Shown in pieces: positions 34,079 to 41,750 of a DNA stretch of 64,000 nucleotides. The notes beneath the pieces are model-generated. The model had not been told where the DNA came from. It was given only the letters and a program-made list of their open reading frames with translations, and searched no databases. The stretch's first letter is position 1; every line of letters starts with the position of its first letter. The position numbers and the translations under genes were made by a program. The stretch comes from Paraburkholderia monticola (GTDB taxonomy: Bacteria > Pseudomonadota > Gammaproteobacteria > Burkholderiales > Burkholderiaceae), in the NCBI RefSeq assembly GCF_001580545.1, contig NZ_LRBG01000035.1, positions 248,001-312,000 on the forward strand, read 5' to 3'.

Positions 34079-34426
34079 ATGAAACTCGTTCAATCGCTGA
34101 TCGTCGCCGCACTCGTCGCCGTGCCCGTCGTTTCGTTCGCTCAATCGCAGCCGCAACAGGCGCTCACGCGCGCTGAAGTCCGCGCGGAACTGGTTCAGTT
34201 GGAAAAGGCCGGCTACAACCCGTCGAGCGACAACACGCAATACCCTCAGAACATCCTGGCGGCAGAGGCGCGTGTCAGCGCGGGCCAGGGCGGGGCCGCT
34301 TACGGTGGCGTTGACAACGGCGGTTCGGCTTCTGGAGCGCGCGTGCCGATGAAGCATGCGGCCGCGAACGGCACGAACGACGGCTCGAACGTCGTCGGCC
34401 TCGGTTCGATCTACGCGCATTCGTGA
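34079..34426 (+). CDS. DUF4148 small exported protein, copy 2
   Basis: A 115-residue near-duplicate of the preceding gene, with identical signal peptide and LTRAEVRAELVQL motif; differences include Glu for Gln (LEKAGYNP), Leu for Glu (NILAAEA) and an Asp-Asn-Gly loop. A 40-base spacer with the same ribosome site separates the copies. Probably cotranscribed. Confidence 0.92.
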   Translation: MKLVQSLIVAALVAVPVVSFAQSQPQQALTRAEVRAELVQLEKAGYNPSSDNTQYPQNILAAEARVSAGQGGAAYGGVDNGGSASGARVPMKHAAANGTNDGSNVVGLGSIYAHS

Positions 34427-34444
34427 TCGGTGCAAATGGGCAAG

Positions 34445-34482
34445 CTGTCCGCGCGCATCGACTCAGGTCAACGCGCGGACAG
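34445..34482 (+). terminator. Hairpin after the DUF4148 pair
   Basis: Perfect 11-bp stem CTGTCCGCGCG / CGCGCGGACAG with a 16-base loop. No U-tract follows directly, so it may be a partial terminator before the next hydrolase gene. Confidence 0.6.
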
Positions 34483-34522
34483 TCCATCAAGATTGATTCC
34501 TCAACCTGTCGAGACATAAACG

Positions 34523-35311
34523 ATGACCACGCTGCTAAAGAAAATCCTCGGCTCCGTTCTGTTGCTGGGCGGACTGTTCGCGTTGCAGGCCACGGAGTTC
34601 GCGCAGGCCGCGCCGTCCGATGACCTGAAGGGCAAGAATGTCGTACTCGTACACGGCGCTTTCGCCGACGGATCCAGCTGGGACAAAGTCATCCCGCTGC
34701 TCGAAGCGCGCGGCCTGCACGTGGTGGCCGTGCAGAATCCGTTGAGCTCGCTCGCTGACGACGTCGCGGCCACCCGGCGGGTGATCGCGCAACAGAACGG
34801 CCCCGTGGTTCTGGTCGGTCATTCGTGGGGCGGCGTGGTGGTCAGCGAGGCCGGCAACGACGACAAGGTGAAAAGCCTCGTCTACGTCGCCGCGTTTGCG
34901 CCGGACAGCGGGCAGTCCATCGCCGACATCACGAAGGACCAACCCGCGCCGGTCTGGGCGAGCGAGCTACGCAAGGACTCGGCGGGCTATCTGACGCTGT
35001 CGACCCAGGCGGTGCTCGACGATTTTGCGCAGGATCTGCCATTGCCTCGCAAGCGCCTGATCGCGGCGACCCAGCAGCCGTGGGCGGCCGGCTGTATCGA
35101 CGAGAAGGTGACGAACGCCGCATGGCATGAGAAGCCGTCGTACTTCGTGGTGTCGGGCCGCGACCGCATGATCGATCCGGCCTTGCAACTGGAGATGGCG
35201 AAAAACATCGACGCGAAGATCACGCGCGTCGACACGAGCCATGTCGCGATGCTCAGCCAGCCGCAGGCCGTGGCCGAGGCGATCATTGCCGCATCGCGGG
35301 CCGCGCACTGA
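34523..35311 (+). CDS. Exported alpha/beta hydrolase with Ser nucleophile
   Basis: A 262-residue periplasmic hydrolase. The signal peptide is about 30 residues (MTTLLKKILGSVLLLGGL, cleavage near QAA). Motifs: VLVHGAFADGSSWD near residues 40-55, nucleophile elbow VGHSWGG and the catalytic His in DTSHVAML. It belongs to the AB_hydrolase_6/RsbQ-like esterase group. It begins 96 bases after the second DUF4148 gene and may be weakly coexpressed. Substrate unknown. Confidence 0.9.
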   Translation: MTTLLKKILGSVLLLGGLFALQATEFAQAAPSDDLKGKNVVLVHGAFADGSSWDKVIPLLEARGLHVVAVQNPLSSLADDVAATRRVIAQQNGPVVLVGHSWGGVVVSEAGNDDKVKSLVYVAAFAPDSGQSIADITKDQPAPVWASELRKDSAGYLTLSTQAVLDDFAQDLPLPRKRLIAATQQPWAAGCIDEKVTNAAWHEKPSYFVVSGRDRMIDPALQLEMAKNIDAKITRVDTSHVAMLSQPQAVAEAIIAASRAAH

Positions 35312-35320
35312 AGCGCGCGC

Positions 35321-35794
35321 TCAAATTGCAATCGACGGAATGCTCTTCATGCAGCGCAGCGCGAACATCGAGCGGCTATGGCGAATGCCTGCGATCTTGT
35401 AGAGCTTTTCGCGCAGGAAGCGCTCGTAGCCCGCGGTGCCGTCTACGGCGACCTTGACCAGATAGTCGTAGTCGCCGGATACCAGGTAGGCTTCGAGCAC
35501 TTCGCTGAGCGTCGCGAGTTCGGCGCCAAAGCGCGCGAGCGCATCCTCGTCGTGCCGGTCCAGCGTGACTTCGAGCAGCACCACATCGGCAAAGCCGAGC
35601 TTCTGCTGATCGAGCAAAGCGACATAGCCGCGGATATAGCCTTCGTTTTCGAGTTGCCGCGTGCGATTCCAGCACGCGGTAGTCGACATACCGACCAGTT
35701 CAGCGAGTTCCGCATTGCTGAGCCGGGCGTTCTTTTGCAGCTCGCGCATGATCTTGCGATCGAGGGTGTCGAGTGGACGGTTTCGGGTGGTCAT
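35321..35794 (-). CDS. Lrp/AsnC-family regulator
   Basis: A 157-residue feast/famine regulator: HTH LSNAELAELVGMSTTACWNR (about 25-44), wing GYIRGYVALLD, then the RAM ligand-binding domain (LGFADVVLLEVTLDRHDE, SGDYDYLVKVAVDG). The effector is probably an amino acid. It is divergent from a LysE-type amino acid exporter at 36139, a common pairing that suggests it controls export. Confidence 0.93.
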   Translation of the reverse strand: MTTRNRPLDTLDRKIMRELQKNARLSNAELAELVGMSTTACWNRTRQLENEGYIRGYVALLDQQKLGFADVVLLEVTLDRHDEDALARFGAELATLSEVLEAYLVSGDYDYLVKVAVDGTAGYERFLREKLYKIAGIRHSRSMFALRCMKSIPSIAI

Positions 35795-36138
35795 CGGCGA
35801 GTTCGGAACAATCTTCTGTTAAAGAAGATTATAGGCGAAGGTCGTTCCGACGCGGTGGCATAACTAGGTGCGTTTAAGAAGCCTATCCAGCGGGCCTCCA
35901 GGTATATTTTCACGGTGCATTCATGCCCGGGACAACCGCCCGGACCGCCGGCCTCGGGCCGGCGATCCTCCGTGGCCACAAGCCGCTTTCCGGTGTCTCG
36001 CCGCCTTCACGGGAAGGCGGCACGCGGGCGAATTCCGGCGTTACCCGCGCCGGAAGGCGCGCTCGCCGGGCATGGACGCATGTCGCCGCATGTGTCGCAT
36101 GTGTCTATCGCAACCCTCTTTTGCCCGCAGATTTGCCG
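35795..36138. other. Divergent regulatory region between Lrp and LysE genes
   Basis: 344 bases without an accepted gene. It contains a GC-rich hairpin (GCCGGCC-TCG-GGCCGGC, 35947-35963) and promoters for both neighbours. The LysE frame stays open upstream to 35923, but the translated sequence is low-complexity Arg/Pro-rich and there is no ribosome site, so it is read as untranslated leader. Confidence 0.5.
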
Positions 36139-36768
36139 ATGCCGATCCAGTTGTACGTTTCGTTTCTTCTCGCTTCCGCCGTTCTGGTTTATTCGCCCGG
36201 CCCGGTCAATGTTCTGACGATGAGTCAGGCGCTCAGCACCGGATGGCGCGCGGCATTGCCGTGCGTCTGGGGCGGCACCTGCGCGGTGTTGCTGCAACTC
36301 GCATTTACCGCGTTGTGCCTGAATTCGTTGTTGCTGATCGATGAACGCGCATTGACCGTGCTGCGCTGGGCCGGCGCGATTTATCTGGTTTATCTGGGCT
36401 TCAGGCAATGGAGAAGCGGCATCTTCGCGACTGCGCCAGTGGCGCCCGATAGCGCCGGACAGCGCGGATTGTTTTGGCGCGGCTTCGCGACGTCGGGGCT
36501 GAATCCGAAGACGCTATTGTTCTTTCCGTCCTTCTTTCCGCAGTTCATCAGTATGTCGTCGACTGAAGCACATTGGTCGGCCAACCATCTGTACCTGTTG
36601 CTGGCCAGTACTTTCGCGCTGATCTTCGCGTTGGGCGTTGCGTCGACGGCGATCTTCTCGCACCGTCTGCGCGCGGTTCTGCAGCGGCCGACGCGACTGC
36701 GCATCGTGAACCGTCTGATGGGAAGCTTGCTGGTAGGGATGGGCGCGCTGATGGCGGCGGTACGCTGA
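36139..36768 (+). CDS. LysE-family amino acid exporter
   Basis: A 209-residue inner-membrane exporter with six hydrophobic segments. The family hallmark is near the N-terminus (YSPGPVNVLTMSQAL, matching the PGP motif) with GxNPKT later (GLNPKTLLFFPSFFPQF). ATG 36139 begins directly with the first helix. Divergent Lrp/AsnC regulator at 35321 probably controls it. The substrate amino acid is unknown. Confidence 0.92.
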   Translation: MPIQLYVSFLLASAVLVYSPGPVNVLTMSQALSTGWRAALPCVWGGTCAVLLQLAFTALCLNSLLLIDERALTVLRWAGAIYLVYLGFRQWRSGIFATAPVAPDSAGQRGLFWRGFATSGLNPKTLLFFPSFFPQFISMSSTEAHWSANHLYLLLASTFALIFALGVASTAIFSHRLRAVLQRPTRLRIVNRLMGSLLVGMGALMAAVR

Positions 36769-36798
36769 TGATCGATCGGCATACCGCCGCTTGATCCA

Positions 36799-36873
36799 TC
36801 AATGGAAAATCAGATACAGGATCACCAGTACGATCAACGGAACGCCAAGCAACCAGCCAAGTAGGTAAGGCAT
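36799..36873 (-). CDS. 24-residue single-helix membrane protein
   Basis: A very short gene, MPYLLGWLLGVPLIVLVILY followed by LIFH and a TGA stop. It has a near-perfect ribosome site AAGGAG with 8-base spacing to the ATG. It is one hydrophobic transmembrane helix with almost no soluble part, typical of small membrane-associated regulators or stress proteins. It is convergent with LysE and on the same strand as the DUF3309 gene. The strong ribosome site is the main evidence. Confidence 0.7.
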   Translation of the reverse strand: MPYLLGWLLGVPLIVLVILYLIFH

Positions 36874-37020
36874 GATGTCATCTCCTTTCGTATATTGAAG
36901 TTGGAATTACGAAGGAGTTTCAGCAGGCAGCGTGCCTGGACAACGGCGCCTCGCTACGACGCGGCATGACCTCATGCGAGGCGGCCCATCTCCTGAGTGC
37001 TGCGGCGACGACGAAAGCGA

Positions 37021-37066
37021 AGCCGCCGCCTACCGGCGCGCGGCTTCGCGCGGGTAGACGGCGGCT
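37021..37066 (-). terminator. Long hairpin terminator after DUF3309 gene
   Basis: On the minus strand, AGCCGCCG...CGGCGGCT arms enclose a second CGCGCG-AAGC-CGCGCG stem, and TCGCTTTC follows. It lies 29 bases after the DUF3309 stop codon. Confidence 0.75.
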
Positions 37067-37094
37067 AGCGGTATTTCAATCCGACACGCGTGGT

Positions 37095-37250
37095 CTATAT
37101 CACGCCGGCGACCAGCAGCACGATCACGACGATCAGTACGACGCCGAGTCCGCCGGTCGGACCATAGCCCCACGCACGACTGTGTGGCCATGCTGGAAAA
37201 GCGCCGATCAGCAGCAGTATCAGCACAATTAGAAGAATGGTTCCTAGCAT
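37095..37250 (-). CDS. DUF3309 small membrane protein
   Basis: A 51-residue protein, MLGTILLIVLILLLIGAFPA followed by WPHSRAWGYGPTGGLG and a second hydrophobic segment (VVLIVVIVLLVAGVI). This is the DUF3309 pattern: two helices joined by a Trp/His/Pro-Gly loop. GGAGG precedes the ATG by 8 bases. Function unknown; the family is widespread in proteobacteria. It ends at a strong terminator. Confidence 0.9.
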   Translation of the reverse strand: MLGTILLIVLILLLIGAFPAWPHSRAWGYGPTGGLGVVLIVVIVLLVAGVI

Positions 37251-37410
37251 GGTATGACCTCCGCGTGGTTGATAGAGCCCTGCTGACCTGGCTTGGCTAC
37301 AAGGCCGCAGGGGTTATCCCTAGGGAGCAAACCATGTACCCGAGGCCGATCTTTTCGTTGGATCAGGGAGCGGCGCGCGCCGCGTGCGGAGATTTCGCCA
37401 GTCAATTGAA

Positions 37411-37445
37411 ACGGCACCCGTCGCATGCAGAGGAGCGGGTGCCGT
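37411..37445 (-). terminator. Intrinsic terminator after precursor gene 1
   Basis: On the minus strand a perfect 10-bp stem ACGGCACCCG / CGGGTGCCGT followed by TTTCAATT, 28 bases after the stop of the precursor gene at 37474. It closes the first sigma-54 transcription unit. Confidence 0.85.
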
Positions 37446-37473
37446 CTTTCCATTTGCGGACACGTCGCGCGTC

Positions 37474-37680
37474 CTATAGATAGGTTCCGCTGATGCGGCC
37501 TTCGAAGATCGCGGTGTTGATTTCCCAATCGTCGACGGTACCCGTGCCGTTGCCGTCCACCGTGACGACTACCGAGCGGCCGCCGCGCAGCGTCTTCATC
37601 TGTTCGACGGTCAGCGTTTTCTGGTCGGACGCGTCGTCAGCGCGAGGCGGCAAGTCTTTGATGATCACAGTGGCTTTCAT
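37474..37680 (-). CDS. Gly-Gly-leader secreted peptide precursor 1 (EF-hand-like core)
   Basis: A 68-residue precursor of the local Gly-Gly leader family. The leader starts MKATVIIKDL and ends LRGG at residue 34; the other members have 26-residue leaders, so this one has eight extra residues. The core (35-68) contains DGNGTGTVDDWE (residues 42-53), which fits the 12-residue EF-hand calcium loop (acidic or polar ligands at 1, 3 and 5, Gly at 6, hydrophobic at 8, Glu at 12). It has a strong AAGGAG ribosome site and a sigma-54 promoter match 56 bases upstream. Predicted to be cut after GG and exported by the C39 transporter. Only the leader logic supports this. Confidence 0.82.
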   Translation of the reverse strand: MKATVIIKDLPPRADDASDQKTLTVEQMKTLRGGRSVVVTVDGNGTGTVDDWEINTAIFEGRISGTYL

Positions 37681-37735
37681 GGCATTTCTCCTTGGCTTGG
37701 AAGGGCGAGCACCGTACGGCGCCCGCTCCGATTTC

Positions 37736-37751
37736 TGCAAGGCCTATGCCA
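37736..37751 (-). promoter_or_regulatory. Sigma-54 promoter for precursor 1
   Basis: TGGCATAGGCCTTGCA on the minus strand: GG and GC elements are separated by the canonical distance and six of the seven bases of the -24 consensus TGGCACG-class region agree. The predicted start is near 37725, about 45 bases before the precursor ATG. Confidence 0.8.
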
Positions 37752-37971
37752 ATATGAGGGATGTGAGCCGCAAACTGGAGCGGGGGTCGCCATGCAAAGC
37801 CAGGCAAGGATGCGCGCGGTAGGCCCGTTGAATCGCACTGAAAGCGCACGCGCTTGCGGGTCGAAGTGTTCGCCCGCCCCCCACGAATCGCGTGGGAATG
37901 GTTGGGTTGCCGCGCCATGTCGCGCTCGGCGAACGCAAGCGTGCAACGCCCTCATCGAAGCGCAAACAGAA

Positions 37972-37998
37972 ACGGCACGCGCCCGGTGCGCGTGCCGT
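37972..37998 (-). terminator. Intrinsic terminator after precursor gene 2
   Basis: On the minus strand a perfect 10-bp stem ACGGCACGCG / CGCGTGCCGT followed by TTTCTGTTT, 27 bases after the stop of the precursor at 38026. It probably ends the transcript of precursors 4, 3 and 2 and insulates it from the next sigma-54 promoter. Confidence 0.85.
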
Positions 37999-38025
37999 CA
38001 TCGTGCAATGCTACAGCCAGCCGTG

Positions 38026-38244
38026 CTAGCGGCGCTGCCGCTTGCGCGGCGCGGCTGCTTCGGCGATCCGCAGATGCGCGGTCGGAAAGCCCGGCGGGTA
38101 CTCGACGACCCGCGTCGCGGCCGGCACCAGCGGCGCGGCGAGACTCGAGCGCGCGCCCACGTGCGCGCCGCCGACGATCGCGGCCATCGCCTCACGGTCC
38201 AGTTGGACGCTCTCGGTCAGATCCTTGATGATCAGCTTGGCCAT
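38026..38244 (-). CDS. Gly-Gly-leader secreted peptide precursor 2
   Basis: A 72-residue precursor. The 26-residue leader has LIIKDL, VQLDREAM and AIVGG. The core is short, Ala/Pro-rich and ends in a very basic tail (APRKRQRR). TGGAG ribosome site with normal spacing. A stem-loop with downstream T-run stands in its 5' leader (38267-38297). No sigma-54 match directly precedes it, so it is probably read from the upstream promoter together with precursors 4 and 3. Confidence 0.78.
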   Translation of the reverse strand: MAKLIIKDLTESVQLDREAMAAIVGGAHVGARSSLAAPLVPAATRVVEYPPGFPTAHLRIAEAAAPRKRQRR

Positions 38245-38266
38245 GACGGCTCCAGAAAAACGTTCA

Positions 38267-38297
38267 GGCGGCCAGACCCGTCGGGGTTCCGGCCGCC
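38267..38297 (-). other. Stem-loop in leader of precursor gene 2, possible attenuator
   Basis: GGCGGCC / GGCCGCC arms with an inner ACCC / GGGT stem; on the minus strand TGAACG and five T follow, just before the ribosome site. Looks like a terminator or attenuator controlling read-through into the gene. Confidence 0.5.
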
Positions 38298-38439
38298 GTG
38301 CCTGGAAGAAATTCGGTCTCTCGTTCGTTGTACTGAGGTCTCAACGCACTATAAGTATAGGAAATCCAATCGCGGCGCGCGTGTCCATGATGTTGCCAGG
38401 GCAGTGAAGGAACCCCCGGTCCCCCGCTGCTGCCCGGGC

Positions 38440-38748
38440 TCAAGCGGCGGGGTACTTGGAGCCCACGCTGGCGTAGTTGGCGCCCCACAGCGTAGGGTCG
38501 ACTTTCAGATTCAGCGGCAGGATACCAGCGCCGATCACGCCGTCGTCGTTGAGCACGGCGACGTTGACGTTTTGCTGCTGCACCAGATTCTGATTGACTA
38601 CGACGTTGACATTGGCGAAGCCGGCAAGGCTGCCGAGACCGCCCGTGGGCATGGGCACGTTGCTGCCGGTGCCGCCGGCGATCCCGGACATGGCCCGGCG
38701 GTCGAGTTCGCGCGTGCCGGACAGATCGCGAATCATGAGGGATGACAT
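38440..38748 (-). CDS. Gly-Gly-leader secreted peptide precursor 3
   Basis: A 102-residue precursor. The 26-residue leader (LMIRDL, ELDRRAM, GIAGG) fits the family exactly. The core is 76 residues, neutral, rich in Asn, Val and Gln with an alternating pattern (NVNVVVNQNLVQQQNVNVAV), suggesting beta-strand stacking. GGAG ribosome site. It lies 88 bases after precursor 4 with an intercistronic hairpin and no own sigma-54 match, so is probably in the same transcript. Confidence 0.85.
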   Translation of the reverse strand: MSSLMIRDLSGTRELDRRAMSGIAGGTGSNVPMPTGGLGSLAGFANVNVVVNQNLVQQQNVNVAVLNDDGVIGAGILPLNLKVDPTLWGANYASVGSKYPAA

Positions 38749-38790
38749 GGCGTTTCTCCAAAGACGAAAGGAAAACGGACATGCATGGCT

Positions 38791-38829
38791 CGCGGCGAAG
38801 CGGCCCGCGCGAGCGGGCGCCTCGCCGCG
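38791..38829 (-). other. Intercistronic hairpin between precursors 4 and 3
   Basis: Arms CGCGGCGA / TCGCCGCG with an inner GCCCGC / GCGGGC stem, without a T-run. Probably a processing or stabilising hairpin rather than a terminator. Confidence 0.55.
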
Positions 38830-38836
38830 CCACGCA

Positions 38837-39106
38837 TTAGTGGCCGTTGGTGTTGCTTTCCACGAGATACGGGTTGAGGTTCGACGAGATGTCGCCGGCG
38901 AGCGCAACGTTGTTGCCGTTGGCGTTCTGGAAGTTCAGCTCGTTGGCGATCGTCTGCGTCGTGTTGCTGGTCTTGATGCTGGTGGGCGCATAGACCGGTG
39001 CGAAGGTGTAGTACTGGCTCGGGCCGAAGCCGCCGCGTACCGCTTGCATGGCTTTGCTGTCGAGTTGTTCGGTGACGGACAGGTCTTTGATCATCAGCGT
39101 TTTCAT
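38837..39106 (-). CDS. Gly-Gly-leader secreted peptide precursor 4
   Basis: An 89-residue precursor. Leader MKTLMIKDL...EQLDSKAM...AVRGG, 26 residues, nearly identical to precursor 5. The core also parallels precursor 5: APVYAPTSIKTSNTTQ against APVFAPTSIKNTTTTQ, then Asn-rich LNFQNANGNNVAL. First of a unit with precursors 3 and 2. Ribosome site GGAG 8 bases upstream; sigma-54 promoter at 39181-39196. Confidence 0.88.
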   Translation of the reverse strand: MKTLMIKDLSVTEQLDSKAMQAVRGGFGPSQYYTFAPVYAPTSIKTSNTTQTIANELNFQNANGNNVALAGDISSNLNPYLVESNTNGH

Positions 39107-39180
39107 GGTAAGTCTCCAGAAAGATGTGTTCGCAGTGTTGCGAGTGGTTTCGAGCAATTCGTTTGCTCGGACATCACTAA

Positions 39181-39196
39181 CGCACAGGCTGTGCCA
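39181..39196 (-). promoter_or_regulatory. Sigma-54 promoter for precursors 4-3-2
   Basis: On the minus strand TGGCACAGCCTGTGCG: perfect TGGCA at -24, GTGC at -12, correct spacing. Predicted start near 39170, about 64 bases before precursor 4. Confidence 0.72.
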
Positions 39197-39539
39197 GTTT
39201 TAGTCAAGGATCCTGAAGATTTCTGTGAAGCCTTGTCGCATAAGGGTTTTGCGTGTGGTTCGGGGACGGTGCCGGTTAGCGCCAGGCACGTGGCAGCGCT
39301 CCGACCGGTGGTGGCAGTCCGACATCGCAGGGCGGCCTGTTGGTTCACGCACGACATCGCGCGAGCGAGAACCCCGCGCGACACGCGATGCATGCCTGGT
39401 TTGCCTGGTTTGCGAAAGCGCGCACCGGGAGCTAGTATCGAAAAGGCACATGTAACTGGTTACGTCAGGTTTTCTATCGACCCGCGTGGCGTCGGTCGCA
39501 TGCGACACGGTCCAGCGGTAACGGCGGTGCTTCGCACAA
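39197..39539. other. Intergenic DNA between precursor and kinase genes
   Basis: About 340 bases without an accepted gene. It would hold enhancer sites for the sigma-54 promoter on the minus strand and the promoter of the kinase on the plus strand. No repeated motif common to the other sigma-54 regions was convincing. Confidence 0.4.
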
Positions 39540-41705
39540 ATGGCTAGCCTTGCGCGTGTGATTCTCGATTACCAGAGCGGCGAGCTGTCGCGTGACGAGT
39601 TCGTCGCGCAGCTCGACAGCGCGTTGGCGACCGAACAACTCGGTCCGACGCGGCTGCTGGAGACGCTGTACTCCGCGCATCATCAGGCGCCTTTACCCGA
39701 AGATCTCTATCTGGAAGTGCGGCGGCGCATCGAGCTGCTGCGCGTGTCGAACGTAGCGGCAGGCGGCGAGGAAACCGGCATCCAGACCACGGTCGAATTG
39801 CCGTCGCTGCGTTCGTCGAGCGCGGGGAGTGAGGGCAGTGCGGGCCTCGGGGGCACCGCGAGTGCTACCGGGAGCGCCGCCAACGAGACTATCAAAGGCA
39901 TCGGCGACACGCTGAATAATCGCTTCGTGCTCGAGGAGTGCCTCGGCGTCGGCGGCATGGGCACCGTCTACAAGGCGCTCGATCTGCGCAAGCTCGAAGC
40001 GTCGGATCGCAAGCCGTATCTCGCGATCAAGGTGCTGAATGTCCAGTTCCGTGGCAATCCGAATTCGCTAGTCGCGTTGCAGCGCGAGGCGCGCAAGGCG
40101 CAGGTGCTCGCGCATCGCAACATCATCACGGTCTACGACTTCGACCGCGACGGGCCGATCGTCTATCTGACGATGGAGTACCTGAGCGGCAAACCACTGA
40201 GCCAGCTGCTGCGCACGCCCGGCTATCAGGGCATGCCGGTACGGGCCGCGCTGCCGATCGTGCGCGGCATGTGCGCGGCGCTCGCGTACGCGCACGAGCG
40301 CGGCTTCGTCCATTGCGATTTCAAGCCCGCAAATGTATTTCTGACCACGAACGCCGAAGTGAAAGTGATCGACTTCGGCATCGCGCGGGTATTCCAGCGG
40401 CCGGAAGAGGAGAGCGACGCGACGGTGTTCGATCCAGGCAGCCTGGGTGCTTTGACGCCCGCCTATGCGAGCCCGGAGATGATCGAGCATCGCGAGCCGG
40501 ACCCGCGCGACGACATCTACGCGCTTGGCTGTATCACCTACGAACTGCTGACCGGACATCATCCGTTCGATCGCCTGTCGGCCACGCAGGCGCGCAATTC
40601 CGATTTCAAACCGCAGCGTCCGCCGAATCTCGACACGCGACAGTGGCGCGCGTTGCGTGCCGCTTTGTCGTTCGATCGCAATACGCGGATGCCGAGCGTC
40701 ACGCGCTTTATCGCCGAGTTCGACAATGAAGCGCGCGCGGAGAAGTCGGGCACGCTGGCGTGGGTCGGGCTCGCGGGTTTGGCCATGGTGTGTGCGGCGA
40801 CCGTGGGCGTGCTGGCCCTTCGCTCGGGATCCAGCCGGCAGGCCGCGCAAACCGAGGCAGCGAATTCGCAGGGGGACCAGGTCGACCGGGCCAATGGCGC
40901 GTCCGGAGTCGCGTCTTCGACGAGCGTAGCGCAAACAACGCCCTCGTCGGCGGCTGCGACGTCGATCCCGACACCGTCGGTTTCGTCGCCGCCGGCATCC
41001 CCGCCCGCTCCTGCGCCGAAGCCCGCCTTGACGCTCGCCGCGGTCATGCCCACGCTCGACAAGGTGCCGTGTTCGGCTTTGTCGGGTGCGGTGCAGGATC
41101 ACGCTTTGACGGTACGCGGCTTCGTGCCTCAGCGTTACGGTGCCGCGCATCTGAAGGAGACGTTGGCGGCGCTGCCGGGTGTCGAGACGGTTTCGCTCGA
41201 CGTGCGCCCGGTCGCCGACGACAAATGCGACATCGTCAAAACGCTCGCGCCGTATCTGGTGCGCAACTGGCAAGTGGGACGCGCTGCTTCGTTGCAGATG
41301 CGTCCGGCAAGCGGCCTGTTGACCGAGCATGACTCGCTGGTGGTCGACCTGAAAGCGCCTGGCTTCGATTCATTCGCGACCGTCGACTACTACCAGCTCG
41401 ACGGTCACGTCGTGCACATGGTGCCCAGTCATCTCTCGCCGGACAACCAGATGCAGGCGAACGGTTCGTACACGATCGGCAGCAGCGCGGGCGACTGGAC
41501 CGTGTCGAAGCCGTTCGGTTCGGAGATGGTGGTGCTGGTGGTGACGCCGGTGGCGCTGTTCGACAAGCTGCGTCCAGAAAGCGAAACGCGCGCCGATTAT
41601 CTGCGCGCGCTTCAGGCACGGCTCACGCAGATCGGCGGTCAGTATGGACAGGATCGTGTGTTGGCGGACTTCGCGCCGATTACGACCAAGGCTGCCTCGC
41701 CATGA
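39540..41705 (+). CDS. Membrane Ser/Thr protein kinase
   Basis: A 721-residue Hanks-type kinase. An N-terminal helical region (1-115) is followed by the kinase domain (about 130-400): P-loop LGVGGMGTVYKA, Lys164 in LAIKVL, catalytic HCDFKPANVF (Asp260; Cys replaces the usual Arg of HRD) and IDFGIA (Asp278). One transmembrane helix follows (about 404-427). The periplasmic part carries a Ser/Pro-rich linker and a DUF4384-like domain. This layout resembles PpkA-type kinases. Probable partners are the twin-FHA protein (47603) and the PP2C phosphatase (56828) in the same locus. Confidence 0.92.
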   Translation: MASLARVILDYQSGELSRDEFVAQLDSALATEQLGPTRLLETLYSAHHQAPLPEDLYLEVRRRIELLRVSNVAAGGEETGIQTTVELPSLRSSSAGSEGSAGLGGTASATGSAANETIKGIGDTLNNRFVLEECLGVGGMGTVYKALDLRKLEASDRKPYLAIKVLNVQFRGNPNSLVALQREARKAQVLAHRNIITVYDFDRDGPIVYLTMEYLSGKPLSQLLRTPGYQGMPVRAALPIVRGMCAALAYAHERGFVHCDFKPANVFLTTNAEVKVIDFGIARVFQRPEEESDATVFDPGSLGALTPAYASPEMIEHREPDPRDDIYALGCITYELLTGHHPFDRLSATQARNSDFKPQRPPNLDTRQWRALRAALSFDRNTRMPSVTRFIAEFDNEARAEKSGTLAWVGLAGLAMVCAATVGVLALRSGSSRQAAQTEAANSQGDQVDRANGASGVASSTSVAQTTPSSAAATSIPTPSVSSPPASPPAPAPKPALTLAAVMPTLDKVPCSALSGAVQDHALTVRGFVPQRYGAAHLKETLAALPGVETVSLDVRPVADDKCDIVKTLAPYLVRNWQVGRAASLQMRPASGLLTEHDSLVVDLKAPGFDSFATVDYYQLDGHVVHMVPSHLSPDNQMQANGSYTIGSSAGDWTVSKPFGSEMVVLVVTPVALFDKLRPESETRADYLRALQARLTQIGGQYGQDRVLADFAPITTKAASP

Positions 41706-41750
41706 TCCGTTGGGGACTGGTGGAGATGCGGCTGGCGGGTGCAAACGCTA

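Larger units (their letters stand above)
33680..34426 (+). repeat. Tandem duplication of a DUF4148 gene
   Basis: Two copies of about 359 bases, 33680-34038 and 34068-34426, offset 388 bases. They are almost identical from the shared ribosome site GGAGAAGACTC through the whole coding sequence. Differences are scattered substitutions with no indels, so the two proteins have equal length. This indicates recent duplication or ongoing gene conversion. Confidence 0.9.
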
